A stretch of DNA of 37,674 bases, from positions 1-37,674 of the forward strand of contig JANWWI010000025.1 in NCBI GenBank assembly GCA_025056355.1, read 5' to 3'. This stretch comes from Casimicrobiaceae bacterium (GTDB taxonomy: Bacteria; Pseudomonadota; Gammaproteobacteria; Burkholderiales; Casimicrobiaceae). The notes under the pieces were generated by a model that saw only the letters and a program-made list of their open reading frames with translations, was not told the origin of the DNA and did not search any database. Positions 1 through 8,633 of this stretch are shown here, in pieces (within the stretch, counting starts at the first letter, position 1; each line of letters begins with the position of its first letter). The position numbers were made by a program, and so were the translations under genes.

Positions 1-16
1 TCTTCATGTCCGTCAT
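1..16 (-). CDS. 5' end of a divergent gene (partial, unidentified)
   Basis: On the minus strand an AGGAG Shine-Dalgarno-like motif (about 18-22) stands just before an ATG at 16-14, which opens a frame running off the window edge (M-T-D-M-K). Only five codons are visible, so the product cannot be named. Its orientation, divergent from the TetR gene at 212, would fit a target of that regulator, but this is inference from position only. Confidence 0.3.
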
Positions 17-211
17 TCTCCTGGGTTGACGAACTTCTCTTGTTTACCGTGGTACGGCCGGTGGGGGGCAGGTCAGCCGCCTAGAAGCAACCACGGCAAG
101 GGCTGCTGAAAAACGAGCCGCTGCGTCTTGCCCTGAGGCGCGCGAGCGCGTTGGCCGGCGAAAGGCCTGTGGGGGTTTGCGCCGCAAACGGCAAAACCAC
201 AGAATAAGTCG

Positions 212-853
212 ATGGCACGCAAACCGCCACGCCGAACCAAAGAGCGCATCCTCGAGGTCTCGCTCGCGCTGTTCAACGCGCTCGGCGAGCCCAACGTTAC
301 GACCAACGCCATCGCCGACGAGATGAACATCTCGCCGGGCAATCTCTACTACCACTATCGCAGCAAGGACGAGATCGTCACGAAAATCTTCCTCGGCTTC
401 GAGCGCGAAATGGATGAGCTCTTCGCGATGCAGAAAGACCGCCGCGCCGATGTCGAAGATGCGTGGTTCTGGCTGCATCTGGTCTTCGAAAAGATTTGGA
501 AGTACCGCTTCATCTACCGGGACTTGAACGATCTGCTGGCCAAGAACCGCGTCATCGAAATGCACTTCAAAAGTATCTTGCAGAACGCGCAGAAAAGCGC
601 CGAGGCGCTGATGCACGACCTTCAAGAGCGCGGGGAACTCTCTGCAACCCAAGGCGAAATTCAGGCCGTGGCCACCAACCTCGTTCTGACGGCCACTTAC
701 TGGTACAGCTACAGCTACGTCATGAATCCGCGTGCGCTCGACGAGGCCACCGCGATCGGGCGCGGCGTCTTCCAGGTCATGTCGATGATCTCGCCCTATC
801 TCACGGGCAATGCCCGCCTACTCTTCGAAAAGCTAGCGCGCGAATATCTCTGA
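212..853 (+). CDS. TetR/AcrR family transcriptional regulator
   Basis: A 213-residue protein of normal TetR length. The N-terminal 60 residues form the TetR DNA-binding domain: RILEVSLALFNALGEPNVTT, then a helix-turn-helix ending in the typical SPGNLYYHYRSKDEIV. The C-terminal ligand-binding part resembles the TetR_C group whose members share the GEPNVTT and GNLYYH motifs; no ligand can be inferred. It probably represses a neighbouring gene, and the divergent start at position 16 is the natural candidate. The 211 bases upstream show no clear operator palindrome. The gene ends in TGA and converges on ubiJ. Confidence 0.9.
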   Translation: MARKPPRRTKERILEVSLALFNALGEPNVTTNAIADEMNISPGNLYYHYRSKDEIVTKIFLGFEREMDELFAMQKDRRADVEDAWFWLHLVFEKIWKYRFIYRDLNDLLAKNRVIEMHFKSILQNAQKSAEALMHDLQERGELSATQGEIQAVATNLVLTATYWYSYSYVMNPRALDEATAIGRGVFQVMSMISPYLTGNARLLFEKLAREYL

Positions 854-1015
854 CCTCTCGCCGCATCACGGATCCTGGGAAACCAAGAGCTCTCGAGCCT
901 CTCCTGGCCGAGGCGGCAAGACAGGTGCTCAAGAACGCGATCGGGCGCCGAAGCAATGCGCCGAAGCAAAGCCTGCCTCGCCCGGTCGGCGCCCTTACCC
1001 TGCCGGAGAGCACAC

Positions 1016-1606
1016 TCAGGCCAGACGAGCCACGCGCGCCCGAAGCCGATCGACCTCGAGCCGCAGGCGCTGAACCTCGGCCGCAAACTGCGCTACCTCC
1101 TCCCGCGTGGGGACGAGTCGCGCTTCCTCTTTGAGATACTGCTCAGCCGCCGAGCGCAAGCTCTCTTGCGCACTCTCGGCAAACCCCTTCAAGGCGCGCA
1201 AAAACCGCACCACTTCGTTGGCGAGGATCGGGCCAAGGTAGCGCTCCAGCTCGGCCTCAGCCGCAAGCGGCAGGCTTCGTAGCGCACTCGATAAGTCGCG
1301 CAGCAGGGCCGCTTGACCCGTGATTCGCGCCGCGCGCAGCAGCGCATCCTCGCCCTGTGCCCAATGCGGCAGTGCCGATAGGGGCAACTCCACGCTCACG
1401 CTCGGCTCGGAGGCGCTGCCCGATTCAGCGGAGGCGGAGTCGGCCGCGACGAACGTCCCGGCCTCAGTCACCCGGAGTTTGACCTCAAAGGGCGGCGTAC
1501 GAAAGCGCAGTGTCTCGCCGGCATGCGGTTTGAGCAAAGCGCGCGCGCCTTCGTCGTGCGCAAGCAAGCGTGATAGCGCCTGAGCGATCAGGTTGGAGGC
1601 CAGCAT
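1016..1606 (-). CDS. ubiJ: Ubiquinone biosynthesis accessory factor UbiJ (SCP2 domain)
   Basis: A 196-residue protein with the UbiJ architecture: an N-terminal SCP2-like lipid-binding domain (about residues 5-115) and a C-terminal coiled coil with heptads (REEVAQFAAEVQRLRLEVDRL). UbiJ is a non-catalytic factor that binds ubiquinone intermediates and supports the Ubi hydroxylase/methylase complex. The neighbourhood supports the call: ubiE lies two genes upstream on the same strand with a Tim44-like gene between. In many betaproteobacteria ubiB follows this gene, but here the next gene is a convergent TetR regulator. The frame ends in TGA. Confidence 0.85.
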   Translation of the reverse strand: MLASNLIAQALSRLLAHDEGARALLKPHAGETLRFRTPPFEVKLRVTEAGTFVAADSASAESGSASEPSVSVELPLSALPHWAQGEDALLRAARITGQAALLRDLSSALRSLPLAAEAELERYLGPILANEVVRFLRALKGFAESAQESLRSAAEQYLKEEARLVPTREEVAQFAAEVQRLRLEVDRLRARVARLA

Positions 1607-1701
1607 CGCCGCATGATCCCAAACCGCCCCGGGCGTACCACGGAAGCCAAGATCAGAGAGGCCGCTCGAGGGTGAACTTCATCGCGCGCCGACCTCTGCG
1701 C

Positions 1702-2577
1702 TCAGGCCTGCTCGATGCCAGCCAGCAACCAACCGCGGCTACCATCGACGGGCTTGTTCAGATTCCAGATCTCGTGGAAGGGCGAACCCATCACCACGCC
1801 CTCTTCTCGTACCGTGCCCGAGAAAGCAACCCGTGCCCAGTACATCCCACGATCGGTTTCGATCGAAAGCAGCTCGACCTCGAGCCGGTCGAATTCGGTC
1901 GGCTCCCGGTTCCCGTTGACCACGTCCCGCGCGATCTCGTTGTAGAGCTCGTCGGTCACAAGCTCGCGCACCGCATCGAGGTCGCCTCGGTCGTTGGCCG
2001 CTTGAAGCGCGAGGAACTGCCGCCTCGCCTCTGCCTCGAACCCGGCTTTGTCAAAGCCTGCCGGAACGGCCACACCTTCCCCAGCCGACTCGGAAGGTCC
2101 GAGCGGCGAAAAGCGTAGTCCGGGCTGGCGTTCGAAAGCCGAGGGCGCCCCACCGCCGCTCGGCTGCGCCCCGCCTGCGACAGCGGCCGCCTGTGGCCGA
2201 AGCACGCGCCAGGCAAGAAACCCAAACGCCGCGAACGTTGCCAGCGCCGCAAGCAACACGATCAGAAACCCTGTGGCACCGAGCTGGGCAAACAAGAAAC
2301 CAAGACCGAGCCCTGCAGCAATCGCCGCGAGCGGCCCCGCCCAGCGCGCCATGCCCGAGGGCGCTGCCGCCTGAGCCGCTGCATTCGCCGCACCCGTCGC
2401 GTTGGGCGCAGCTTGCTCGCGGGTAGGAGTCGCCTTTGCCGGCGGTGCCGGACGCGTCACTGCGGGCGCTTCACGCTGGACACCGACCGATTTGCCGCCG
2501 CCTAGACGCCTTGCCTCCACCGCTGCCGAAACAACGAGCGTCAACGCGACGACGAACAATGAGAGCATCTTCCACAT
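1702..2577 (-). CDS. Tim44-like domain protein (membrane-anchored)
   Basis: A 291-residue protein. It starts with a signal or anchor segment (MWKMLSLFVVALTLVVSAA), followed by a low-complexity Ala/Pro/Thr linker (about 20-75). Two hydrophobic stretches follow (about 80-125: PLAAIAAGLGLGFLFAQLG and FLIVLLAALATFAAFGFLAW). The C-terminal Tim44-like domain spans about 165-290 (FEAEARRQFLALQAANDRGD... and EIWNLNKPVDGSRGWLLAGI). Tim44-like bacterial proteins are often found between ubiE and ubiJ in betaproteobacteria; their role is not established. The domain is of the NTF2-like fold, so lipid or protein binding at the membrane is plausible. The gap to ubiE is 172 bases. Confidence 0.82.
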   Translation of the reverse strand: MWKMLSLFVVALTLVVSAAVEARRLGGGKSVGVQREAPAVTRPAPPAKATPTREQAAPNATGAANAAAQAAAPSGMARWAGPLAAIAAGLGLGFLFAQLGATGFLIVLLAALATFAAFGFLAWRVLRPQAAAVAGGAQPSGGGAPSAFERQPGLRFSPLGPSESAGEGVAVPAGFDKAGFEAEARRQFLALQAANDRGDLDAVRELVTDELYNEIARDVVNGNREPTEFDRLEVELLSIETDRGMYWARVAFSGTVREEGVVMGSPFHEIWNLNKPVDGSRGWLLAGIEQA

Positions 2578-2749
2578 GGCTCAACCTCGATGTAACACGA
2601 CTAAGGGCGGTCCAAACGATCAGGAAGGGTAAAGACCCCACCGCAAACGCTTCGACCGCGATGATAGGCCAAAGTGCCCGCGAAAAGCGCCGCGCCGACC
2701 ACCCGGCCGCGCAAGCAAGCCAAGCCGACGCACGGTTGCCCACATCGGC

Positions 2750-3493
2750 TCAGTCAAGTCGAACGCCGAGATGCACGGCGACGATGCCGCCAGAGAGGTT
2801 CCAATACTGCACGCGACGGAAGCCCGCCGCCTCGAACATTGCCTTGAGCGTTTCCTGATCGGGATGGCGCCGGATACTCTCGGCCAAATATTGATAGCTT
2901 TGCCAGTCGCCAGCGATCCATTCCCCGAGCCGCGGCAGCACGTTGAAGCAATACCAGTCATAGGGAAGCCTGAGCAGCGCAAGCGGGCGAGAAAACTCGA
3001 GCACGAGCGCACGGCCGCCGCATTTGAGCACGCGATACATCTCGCTCAGGACGGCGGCCTTGTCGGTCACGTTGCGCAACCCAAAGGCCATGGAGACGGC
3101 ATCGAAGCTGCCCTCGGCAAATGGCAAGCGTTCGGCATCGCACTGAACGCACGGCACGAGCAGACCGGCATCGAGCAGCCTCCGGCGGCCTTCGGCCAGC
3201 ATCGCAGCGTTGATGTCCGTGTGCAGCACGACCCCGTTGGGGGCAATCGCCGGCGCGATCAGACGAATGAGGTCCCCGGTGCCGCTGGCAAGATCCAGCA
3301 CGCGTTCGCCCGGCCGAAGAAGCAGCCGTTCAACGGCAAAGCGCTTCCAAAGTCGGTGCAAGCCCCCCGACATCACGTCGTTCATGAGGTCGTAGCGGCT
3401 CGCCACGGAGTCGAACACGCCGCGCACGAGTCGGGCCTTCTGTTCGCGCGGAACGCGGCGAAACCCGAAATCGGTCGATTCCTCGCCACTCAT
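2750..3493 (-). CDS. ubiE: Ubiquinone/menaquinone biosynthesis C-methyltransferase UbiE
   Basis: A 247-residue class I SAM-dependent methyltransferase of normal UbiE length. It C-methylates 2-polyprenyl-6-methoxy-1,4-benzoquinol in ubiquinone synthesis, and demethylmenaquinol where menaquinone is made. Visible motifs: [26 protein letters not shown] near the N-terminus, SAM motif [13 protein letters not shown] (about 66-77), [20 protein letters not shown] (about 120-140), and the C-terminal GGIVAVHLG. The ATG overlaps the stop of the upstream DUF971 gene as ATGA, indicating translational coupling. With ubiJ and the Tim44-like gene it forms a quinone-synthesis group. Confidence 0.95.
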   Translation of the reverse strand: MSGEESTDFGFRRVPREQKARLVRGVFDSVASRYDLMNDVMSGGLHRLWKRFAVERLLLRPGERVLDLASGTGDLIRLIAPAIAPNGVVLHTDINAAMLAEGRRRLLDAGLLVPCVQCDAERLPFAEGSFDAVSMAFGLRNVTDKAAVLSEMYRVLKCGGRALVLEFSRPLALLRLPYDWYCFNVLPRLGEWIAGDWQSYQYLAESIRRHPDQETLKAMFEAAGFRRVQYWNLSGGIVAVHLGVRLD

Positions 3494-3870
3494 CCCGTCG
3501 CGCCGTCCCGCGATGCTCCCGCCGCCTCGAGCCGGCGCAAGTACTCGGCCCAGCGCTGCGTCTGCTCAATGGCCAGGAGGTAGAGATAGTCCCAGGAATA
3601 AATGCCCGTTTGATGGCCGTCGGAGAAGCGCGGCCGGATCGCATAGAGCCCGACGGGTTCAAGTTCGAGGATGTCGACATCACGCTTGCCGACTTGCAGC
3701 ACCTCCTGGCCGGGACCGTGCCCGCGAACCTCGGCCGATGGGCTCATGACGCGCAGATACTCGAAGGGCAGTTCGTAAGAGGCCTGCGCGTATTGGAGCA
3801 CGAGGACGCGCCGCTTGCGATCGAGGGTAATCCCACGGGGGATCGGAGTGGTGCGCTCAAGGCCAGGCAT
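3490..3870 (-). CDS. DUF971 / gamma-butyrobetaine hydroxylase-like N-terminal domain protein
   Basis: A 126-residue protein made of the small DUF971 domain, which is also found at the N-terminus of gamma-butyrobetaine hydroxylases. The diagnostic stretches are ALYAIRP-like [20 protein letters not shown] and [19 protein letters not shown]. No catalytic oxygenase domain follows, so the protein is not a hydroxylase; some members act in Fe-S cluster pathways, but no function can be assigned here. It overlaps ubiE by four bases, a pairing common in betaproteobacteria. Confidence 0.85.
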   Translation of the reverse strand: MPGLERTTPIPRGITLDRKRRVLVLQYAQASYELPFEYLRVMSPSAEVRGHGPGQEVLQVGKRDVDILELEPVGLYAIRPRFSDGHQTGIYSWDYLYLLAIEQTQRWAEYLRRLEAAGASRDGATG

Positions 3871-3913
3871 GGCAGCGAAAATTCCAAGTCAATGCTTCTC
3901 ACAGCATGGTCGC

Positions 3914-5092
3914 TCAGAGCGCAGCAGCCAAGCGCGCCACACCCTGTTCGATTTGTTCGAGGTTCGAGGTTGCATAGCTCAGCCGGAAGCTGGCGCGGTC
4001 GGGTTGCTCGGCGAAAAACGGCGTCCCTGGCACGAAGGCCACGCCGCGATCGAGCGCGCGGCGCGCAAACTCTGCGCTATCGGCCCCCGGTGCGGTCAAC
4101 CGCGCCCACACGAACATGCCCCCGCGCGGCCGCACAAAACTCAACGCCGCGCCGAGCCGCCGCTCAAGCGCCGCACACATCGTGCGCGCGCGTTCGCCAT
4201 AGGCCGCGCGCACCCGCGCGACCGCCTGCGCCATGCGGCCCGAAGCGAGATAGTGCTGCGCGGTGAGCTGAGCGAAGGTGCTCGTGTGCGCATCACTGAA
4301 TTGTTTGCACATGACGGCCTTGGTGAGCAATTCGGGCGCTGCGACCAACCATCCCAAACGCAGTCCGGGCGAGAGGACCTTGGACAGACTCCCGCAATGA
4401 GCAAGCCATTCCCGCGCGGCGGGCATTCCGGCCGTCAGGGCCAACAGCGACGGCGGCGGGGGATGATCGAACCAGAGCTCGCCGTAGGGATCGTCCTCCA
4501 CCACAAGCACCCGATACTCAACCGCGAGCTCGAGCACGCGCCGTCGACGCTCGGGCGAGAGCGTCGCGCCGCTCGGATTGCCAAAGGTCGGGATCAGGTA
4601 GATGAGCTTGGGTCGATGCTCGAGGATCAGTCGTTCGAGCGATTCGACGAGGACGCCCTCGCCGTCGATCGGTGCGCCGATCAAGCGTGCACCGTAGAGC
4701 CGGAAGCACTGGATCGCCGCAAGAAACGTCGGCGCCTCCACGATCACTCGATCGCCCGGCGAAATCAACGTCTTGCCGAGCAGGTCGAGGGCCTGCTGAC
4801 TGCCCGTCGTCACGATCAGCTGTTCGGCCGATACCGGTGCGCCTTTGGCCTGAAGCAGCTCGGCAATCGAGGCGCGAAGCGGGCCGTAGCCCTCGGTGGC
4901 GCCGTATTGCAGCGCCCCAGCCGGATCGGCCACAAGCGCCGCTTGCGCGGCCTCGCGCACCCCCTCAACGTCAAACAGCGCGGCATCGGGAAAGCCCCCG
5001 GCAAAACTCACGATGCCCGGGCGCCCGAGCAGCTTGAAAAGCTCCCGGATGGCGGAGGTTTCAACGTTGGCAAGACGGTCGGCAAATTGCAT
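3914..5092 (-). CDS. PLP-dependent aminotransferase, fold type I (2-aminoadipate transaminase/MocR catalytic-domain type)
   Basis: A 392-residue class I/II aminotransferase without the GntR-type HTH that MocR regulators carry, so it is a stand-alone enzyme. PLP-site residues are present: Asn in FGNPSG (about 172), Asp and Tyr in EDDPYGEL (about 201-203), the Schiff-base Lys in GSLSKVLSPGLRLGW (about 238), and a C-terminal substrate-carboxylate Arg in FRLSYA. The N-terminal SFAGGFPDAALF is typical of the LysN/KAT II/ARO8-like group, which acts on 2-aminoadipate, aromatic or branched-chain amino acids. The exact substrate cannot be read from sequence. A 43-base gap separates it from the DUF971 gene downstream, so co-transcription is likely. 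Confidence 0.88.
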   Translation of the reverse strand: MQFADRLANVETSAIRELFKLLGRPGIVSFAGGFPDAALFDVEGVREAAQAALVADPAGALQYGATEGYGPLRASIAELLQAKGAPVSAEQLIVTTGSQQALDLLGKTLISPGDRVIVEAPTFLAAIQCFRLYGARLIGAPIDGEGVLVESLERLILEHRPKLIYLIPTFGNPSGATLSPERRRRVLELAVEYRVLVVEDDPYGELWFDHPPPPSLLALTAGMPAAREWLAHCGSLSKVLSPGLRLGWLVAAPELLTKAVMCKQFSDAHTSTFAQLTAQHYLASGRMAQAVARVRAAYGERARTMCAALERRLGAALSFVRPRGGMFVWARLTAPGADSAEFARRALDRGVAFVPGTPFFAEQPDRASFRLSYATSNLEQIEQGVARLAAAL

Positions 5093-5194
5093 GCACGGCG
5101 GGCGTCGAAAACGGTCAAGCCCCGAGTCTAGCCGCCCGCCGAGCTCGCGCGCAAAACCCTGCCCCGCGTCAGAACGCCCCGGGGCACGCTACAG

Positions 5195-5208
5195 CCGCGC
5201 TTGCGCGG
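5195..5208 (-). terminator. GC hairpin directly after hsp20 (possible terminator)
   Basis: CCGCGC-TT-GCGCGG is a perfect 6-bp stem with a 2-base loop, three bases beyond the hsp20 stop codon. No T-tract follows on the minus strand, so it may be an inefficient intrinsic terminator or a 3' stabilising hairpin. Confidence 0.3.
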
Positions 5209-5210
5209 AC

Positions 5211-5648
5211 TTACTCGATCGTCAGCCGCTTGACGTTGGTCGCCACCCTCTTGGGCAGCGTCACCGACAGAACGCCGTTTTCGTACTTCGCTTTCGCGCT
5301 CGCTTCGTCGATCTCCATCGGCAGCTGGAAGCTGCGGCTGACGGCACCGTAGTAACGCTCACTCTTGAGCACCTTATCGCCCTCGCGTTGCTCATTGTGC
5401 TGTTTGACCTCAGCGCGAATCGTCACCACCGCGCCGTCGATGTCGATCGAGATGTCTTCCTTCTTGACGCCGGGGATTTCAGCATGGACGGTGTACTCGC
5501 GGTCGTTCTCCTTGATCTCGACCGGAATCCGCGCCGGAAGCGTTTCCCCATGCAGCGGCTTGACGAAAAAGCCGGGCGCGAAGTCGCGAAAGAACTCATC
5601 AATCAGAGACGCGGCGGGATTGCGGGGAAGCAGTGCGGTCATGTTCAT
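5211..5648 (-). CDS. Small heat-shock protein, Hsp20/alpha-crystallin family
   Basis: A 145-residue protein with a short N-terminal arm (LIDEFFRDFAPGF) and a complete alpha-crystallin domain (about 40-140): VEIKENDREYTVHAEIPGVKKEDI, YYGAVSRSFQLP, and the conserved ENGVLSVTLPK. It is an ATP-independent holdase that binds unfolding proteins. The frame is open further upstream, but the start at 5648 is preferred because the strong AGGAAAGGAGAGG ribosome site ends right there; a second ATG at 5642 has better spacing. The leader contains a 6-bp hairpin (5673-5688) and the palindrome CCCGAATTCGGG (5686-5697). A CTTGAA hexamer (5784-5779) could be a weak sigma-32 -35 element, but I see no good matching -10. 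Confidence 0.9.
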   Translation of the reverse strand: MNMTALLPRNPAASLIDEFFRDFAPGFFVKPLHGETLPARIPVEIKENDREYTVHAEIPGVKKEDISIDIDGAVVTIRAEVKQHNEQREGDKVLKSERYYGAVSRSFQLPMEIDEASAKAKYENGVLSVTLPKRVATNVKRLTIE

Positions 5649-5888
5649 CCTCTCCTTTCCTAGATTTTGGGCGGGTTCTCGCGAACCCGAATTCGGGCCG
5701 CTGCGTGCGGGGCACCGTGTACCGGGCACCGCACGCGGCCGATCCCTTACCGCCCAAGGTACGGTTGAGGCCGCGCAGTTCAAGGGCTTGAAATTCCGCC
5801 GCGCCGACCCAGCGTCGCAGCCGCGCCGGCGCCCGATTGCGATGCAAAGTTCCGCCGCCGGAGCGCAGCCATGTCGCCCGCACCGCGA

Positions 5889-6713
5889 TTACTCAACCAC
5901 GATTCCGGAAAAGGCGGGATTGGCCTTCGGTTTGGGCAGACGCATCGCTTCGAGCGTCGAAACGAGCAGTTCGGCCACCATCACATTGCGGTGCAACTTG
6001 TCATTGGCCGGAATCACATACCACGGTGCAAGGCTCGTCGAGGTTGCCGAAAGCGCCCGCTCGTAGGCTCTCATGTAGTGCTTCCAGCGCTTTCGCACCT
6101 CGAGATCCCCGAGGTTGAACTTCCAATGCTTCTCCGGATCATCAAGGCGCGCCTGCAAGCGTTTTCGCTGTTCCTCTCGGCTAATGTGCAGCATGCACTT
6201 GAGCAGCGTCGTGCCGGTGGACACCAGCAGGCGCTCGAAATTCACGATGTGCTGGTAGCGCCGTTCGAGCTCTGCCTCATCGATCCAGCCGTTGACGAGC
6301 GGCACGAGTACGTCTTCATAGTGGCTACGGTTCCAAATCATGATTTCCCCCGCACGCGGCACAACGGCGTGGCAGCGCCAAAGAAAGTCTCTCGCCCGCT
6401 CCTCCTCGGTCGGGGCCTTGAAGGCCGTCACGCGCACCCCCAGAGGCGAAGTCTTCGAAAACACCCAACGGATCGTGCCGTCCTTGCCGCTCGTATCCAT
6501 CCCCTGAAGCACGAGCAGAAGCTTTTTTGTTCCGTTCGCGTGTAGTCGATCCTGAAGCTTGTCGAGCTCTCCGGCCAAGGCGTCGAGATGCGCCTTGAGC
6601 GCTCCCTCGTCGCCGCGCGCAAAGGGCGTCGCCTCCGGGTCAATCGCCGCGAGGCGGAATTTGCCGCGAACCCGGTACTTTTCGAACACGCCAAGGTTCG
6701 ACTTTTTCGCCAT
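5889..6713 (-). CDS. Polyphosphate kinase 2 family (polyphosphate:nucleotide phosphotransferase)
   Basis: A 274-residue PPK2-type kinase of normal length. The Walker A motif GMDTSGKDG is at about 71-79, the Walker B/catalytic segment IWNRSHYEDVLVP at about 126-138, and the lid Arg/Lys region (REEQRKRLQARLDDPEKHWKF) at about 179-199. These enzymes move phosphate between polyphosphate and nucleoside mono- or diphosphates. The GTIRWVFSKTSPLGVRVTAFKAPTEEE segment is typical of the group annotated as polyphosphate:AMP/ADP phosphotransferases. Substrate preference cannot be settled from sequence. The gene stands alone between hsp20 and a 427-base non-coding stretch. The frame ends in TAA. Confidence 0.9.
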   Translation of the reverse strand: MAKKSNLGVFEKYRVRGKFRLAAIDPEATPFARGDEGALKAHLDALAGELDKLQDRLHANGTKKLLLVLQGMDTSGKDGTIRWVFSKTSPLGVRVTAFKAPTEEERARDFLWRCHAVVPRAGEIMIWNRSHYEDVLVPLVNGWIDEAELERRYQHIVNFERLLVSTGTTLLKCMLHISREEQRKRLQARLDDPEKHWKFNLGDLEVRKRWKHYMRAYERALSATSTSLAPWYVIPANDKLHRNVMVAELLVSTLEAMRLPKPKANPAFSGIVVE

Positions 6714-7140
6714 GCCCTGCTCCTCAATCGGGAACTGTGCCGTCTTCGTTTTTACCGAAGTTGCGCACCTTCGGTGCGGGCACGAAAACGCCGAACGGAG
6801 ATCGCGCCGACGCGAGGGGGGTCCCGTCCGAGCGAAGCGGCACGGGCTGTGCCGATCACGTCGCTGCCCGCTTCAAGCGAGATCGGTTCTCCGGATACGG
6901 ATCGTTCCGGTCTCGGTGCCCCGCATGCCAAGCAAGCACAGGGCGGAAACGACGGCCTCCCCCGGTCGCCGCACGTGCTGACGCCTCCGCGATGGCGTCG
7001 GCTTGCGTCGCAGGCCGAGGTCAAGCCGGGCAAGCGTCCCGCTTGAAAGCGGAGAGCCGTGGTATCACGCAGGGCATCGTTGCTGACCACCCCAGAGAAG
7101 CGCTTCGTCTGCCTGCTTCGACCGCATCGGGCGGCACCAC
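6714..7140. other. Intergenic stretch (427 bp) with two small hairpins
   Basis: No convincing gene was found; the open frames here lack ribosome sites and family features. CTTCG...CGAAG (6744-6760) has a loop containing a T-run, and CGCACC-TTC-GGTGCG (6764-6778) is a perfect 6-bp stem. They lie between the 3' end of the IMPase-family gene and the start of the PPK2 gene and may help end the upstream transcript. The rest shows nothing I can assign. Confidence 0.5.
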
Positions 7141-7992
7141 TCACGCAGGCGCCCCACAGGACGCCCGTGCTCCGCCATGCACGTCGTTGCAGGACCCGCG
7201 TGCGGCGCTGACCGCATGCAGAATCGTTTGCAGATCCGCCGGCCAACAGACGATCAGCCCGTCGCGCAGCTTCAGATCGGGCTGGTTGAAACGAAGGGGG
7301 CGGCCGCGCAGGTCGGTTACGCAAAGTCCTCGAGATTCAGCCAGCTTCGCGGGGGCGGCGACGTCCCATGCGTTGAGATCTCCCTCGTGGATGTAGGCCA
7401 AGGCATAGTACTCAACGACGCTAACAACTTTGTAGCCAACGGAACCGAATGTTTGCACGTCGGCTCTTAGGGCTTTTGCAACCTGAAACGCACTCGTTGC
7501 GGGACGACTCCGGCTCGTGAGCACAAGCCGCTTTTCCCAGGGTCGTCCCCAGTTCAAATGTTGAACTCCTCCTAGCGCGTGCATAGGAGCCCAATGCTTA
7601 TTTTCGGGATGCCCTTTGAGCTCTGGCGAAGATATCTCCGGGCAATAGACCGCCGCGGCAACAACGCTGTCTCCGTCCATCAAGGCCACATGAACTGCGT
7701 ACTCATTGAGCCCCTGGGCGTATTCGTTGGTTCCATCAAGCGGATCGACCAACCAGAAACGACCCGTGGGCCAAGTGCTCGGCTGTGGCTGGGTGTGTTC
7801 TGAGACATACGGGTACTCGCAAAGCTTTTGCCTCAACAAGGCATCGGCAGCAAGATCAGCCCGTCGACCTAGCTCCCCCGGGAGAATCCCCATGTTGGAG
7901 GGTTGGTTACGAAACTCTTTGAGCATCTGGCCAGCTTCTTTAGCGACCATGAGCGCCTGAAGGGCCAGGTCTGACGGCGTGACGTCAGTCAT
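7141..7992 (-). CDS. Inositol monophosphatase/CysQ-family phosphatase
   Basis: A 283-residue member of the Mg-dependent IMPase/FBPase/CysQ superfamily. The metal-site motif [12 protein letters not shown] (about 83-94) is intact, with the upstream Glu in YVSEH (about 65) and the C-terminal motif [16 protein letters not shown], which differs slightly from the common WDxAAGxLIxxEAGG. The DPLDGTxEY form resembles 3'(2'),5'-bisphosphate nucleotidases (CysQ) more than myo-inositol phosphatases, but the substrate is not certain. The ATG overlaps the lexA stop as ATGA, so it is translationally coupled to lexA and should be LexA-controlled. Base composition is lower in G+C than around it in places (7561-7620 is 31/60), hinting at a different origin. 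Confidence 0.82.
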   Translation of the reverse strand: MTDVTPSDLALQALMVAKEAGQMLKEFRNQPSNMGILPGELGRRADLAADALLRQKLCEYPYVSEHTQPQPSTWPTGRFWLVDPLDGTNEYAQGLNEYAVHVALMDGDSVVAAAVYCPEISSPELKGHPENKHWAPMHALGGVQHLNWGRPWEKRLVLTSRSRPATSAFQVAKALRADVQTFGSVGYKVVSVVEYYALAYIHEGDLNAWDVAAPAKLAESRGLCVTDLRGRPLRFNQPDLKLRDGLIVCWPADLQTILHAVSAARGSCNDVHGGARASCGAPA

Positions 7993-8597
7993 ATCGATAC
8001 TCCAGTTCGAATCACCCCCACCGCAAGCCCCTCGATCGCAAAGTCGCTCGCTTTCGAATCGACCACGATCGGCTTGAGCGCATCGTTCTCCGGGTGCAGT
8101 TCGATCGCGCTGCCGCGTCGACGCAGGCGCTTGACGGTGACTTCGCCCTCGATCCGCGCAACCACGATCTGGCCGCTGCGAGCATCGGAGGTCTTGTGCA
8201 CCGCAAGCAAGTCGCCATCGAAGATGCCGACCTTGATCATCGAGTCGCCCTTGACCTCAAGCAGGAAATCCGCGCGCGGCGAAAAAAGCGACGGATCGAT
8301 CTTGTGCCGCGCGCGAACGTTTTCCTCGGCGAGAATCGGCGTGCCGGCAGCCACCCGTCCGATCAGCGGCAAGCCCGGCAAGCCGGCCTGCTTCAACTGA
8401 ATGCCGCGCGAAGCCCCCGGCAAGAGCTCAATCACGCCTTTGCGCTCGAGAGCGCGCAGATGCTCCTCCGCCGCGTTGGCCGAACGGAAGCCGAGCCGCT
8501 CGGCAATCTCGGCACGCGTGGGTGGAAAGCCTCGCTCATCCACGAACTCTTGAATGAGGGCAAGGATTTCGGCTTGGCGGGGGGTAAGGGGTCGCAT
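7989..8597 (-). CDS. lexA: SOS repressor LexA
   Basis: A 202-residue protein, the same length as E. coli LexA. The N-terminal winged helix ([33 protein letters not shown]) is followed by the S24 peptidase domain. The self-cleavage site A84-G85 (RVAAGTP), the nucleophile S119 (KGDSM) and the general base K156 (EVTVKRL) are all present at E. coli numbering. It represses SOS genes until RecA filaments trigger self-cleavage. The frame is open upstream to 8762, but the ATG at 8597 gives the canonical MxxLTxRQ start. No Shine-Dalgarno sequence is visible before it. An SOS box at 8617-8632 indicates autoregulation. Confidence 0.97.
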   Translation of the reverse strand: MRPLTPRQAEILALIQEFVDERGFPPTRAEIAERLGFRSANAAEEHLRALERKGVIELLPGASRGIQLKQAGLPGLPLIGRVAAGTPILAEENVRARHKIDPSLFSPRADFLLEVKGDSMIKVGIFDGDLLAVHKTSDARSGQIVVARIEGEVTVKRLRRRGSAIELHPENDALKPIVVDSKASDFAIEGLAVGVIRTGVSI

Positions 8598-8605
8598 GGA
8601 AGCTG

Positions 8606-8633
8606 TTGACAAATGACTGTATAGCCGTACACT
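8606..8633 (+). promoter_or_regulatory. Candidate sigma-70 promoter for DUF2188-recA-recX
   Basis: A perfect -35 TTGACA (8606-8611), a 16-base spacer and a -10 TACACT (8628-8633) face the DUF2188 gene, whose start is at 8670. The SOS box fills the spacer and most of the -10, the expected position for LexA repression. I see no comparable promoter or SOS box between here and recA. Confidence 0.6.
8617..8632. promoter_or_regulatory. LexA-binding SOS box
   Basis: CTGTATAGCCGTACAC fits the CTGT-N8-ACAG pattern in seven of the eight outer bases. It touches the -10 of the lexA promoter and occupies the spacer and -10 of the divergent promoter, so one LexA dimer pair could block both. It is the only good SOS-box match I found between lexA and recA. 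Confidence 0.75.

Noticed and set aside
943-994. Inverted repeat GGGCGCCGA...TCGGCGCCC as a terminator between tetR and ubiJ
   Set aside because: The 34-base loop and the lack of a T-tract make it a poor terminator.
3815-5131. 438-codon plus-strand frame across the aminotransferase gene
   Set aside because: It is antisense to a clear PLP-enzyme gene in G+C-rich DNA and has no family features.
5646-5700. RNA thermometer in the hsp20 leader
   Set aside because: The leader has a hairpin and a palindrome, but neither pairs with the AGGAAAGGAGAGG ribosome site, so a ROSE-type switch is not supported.
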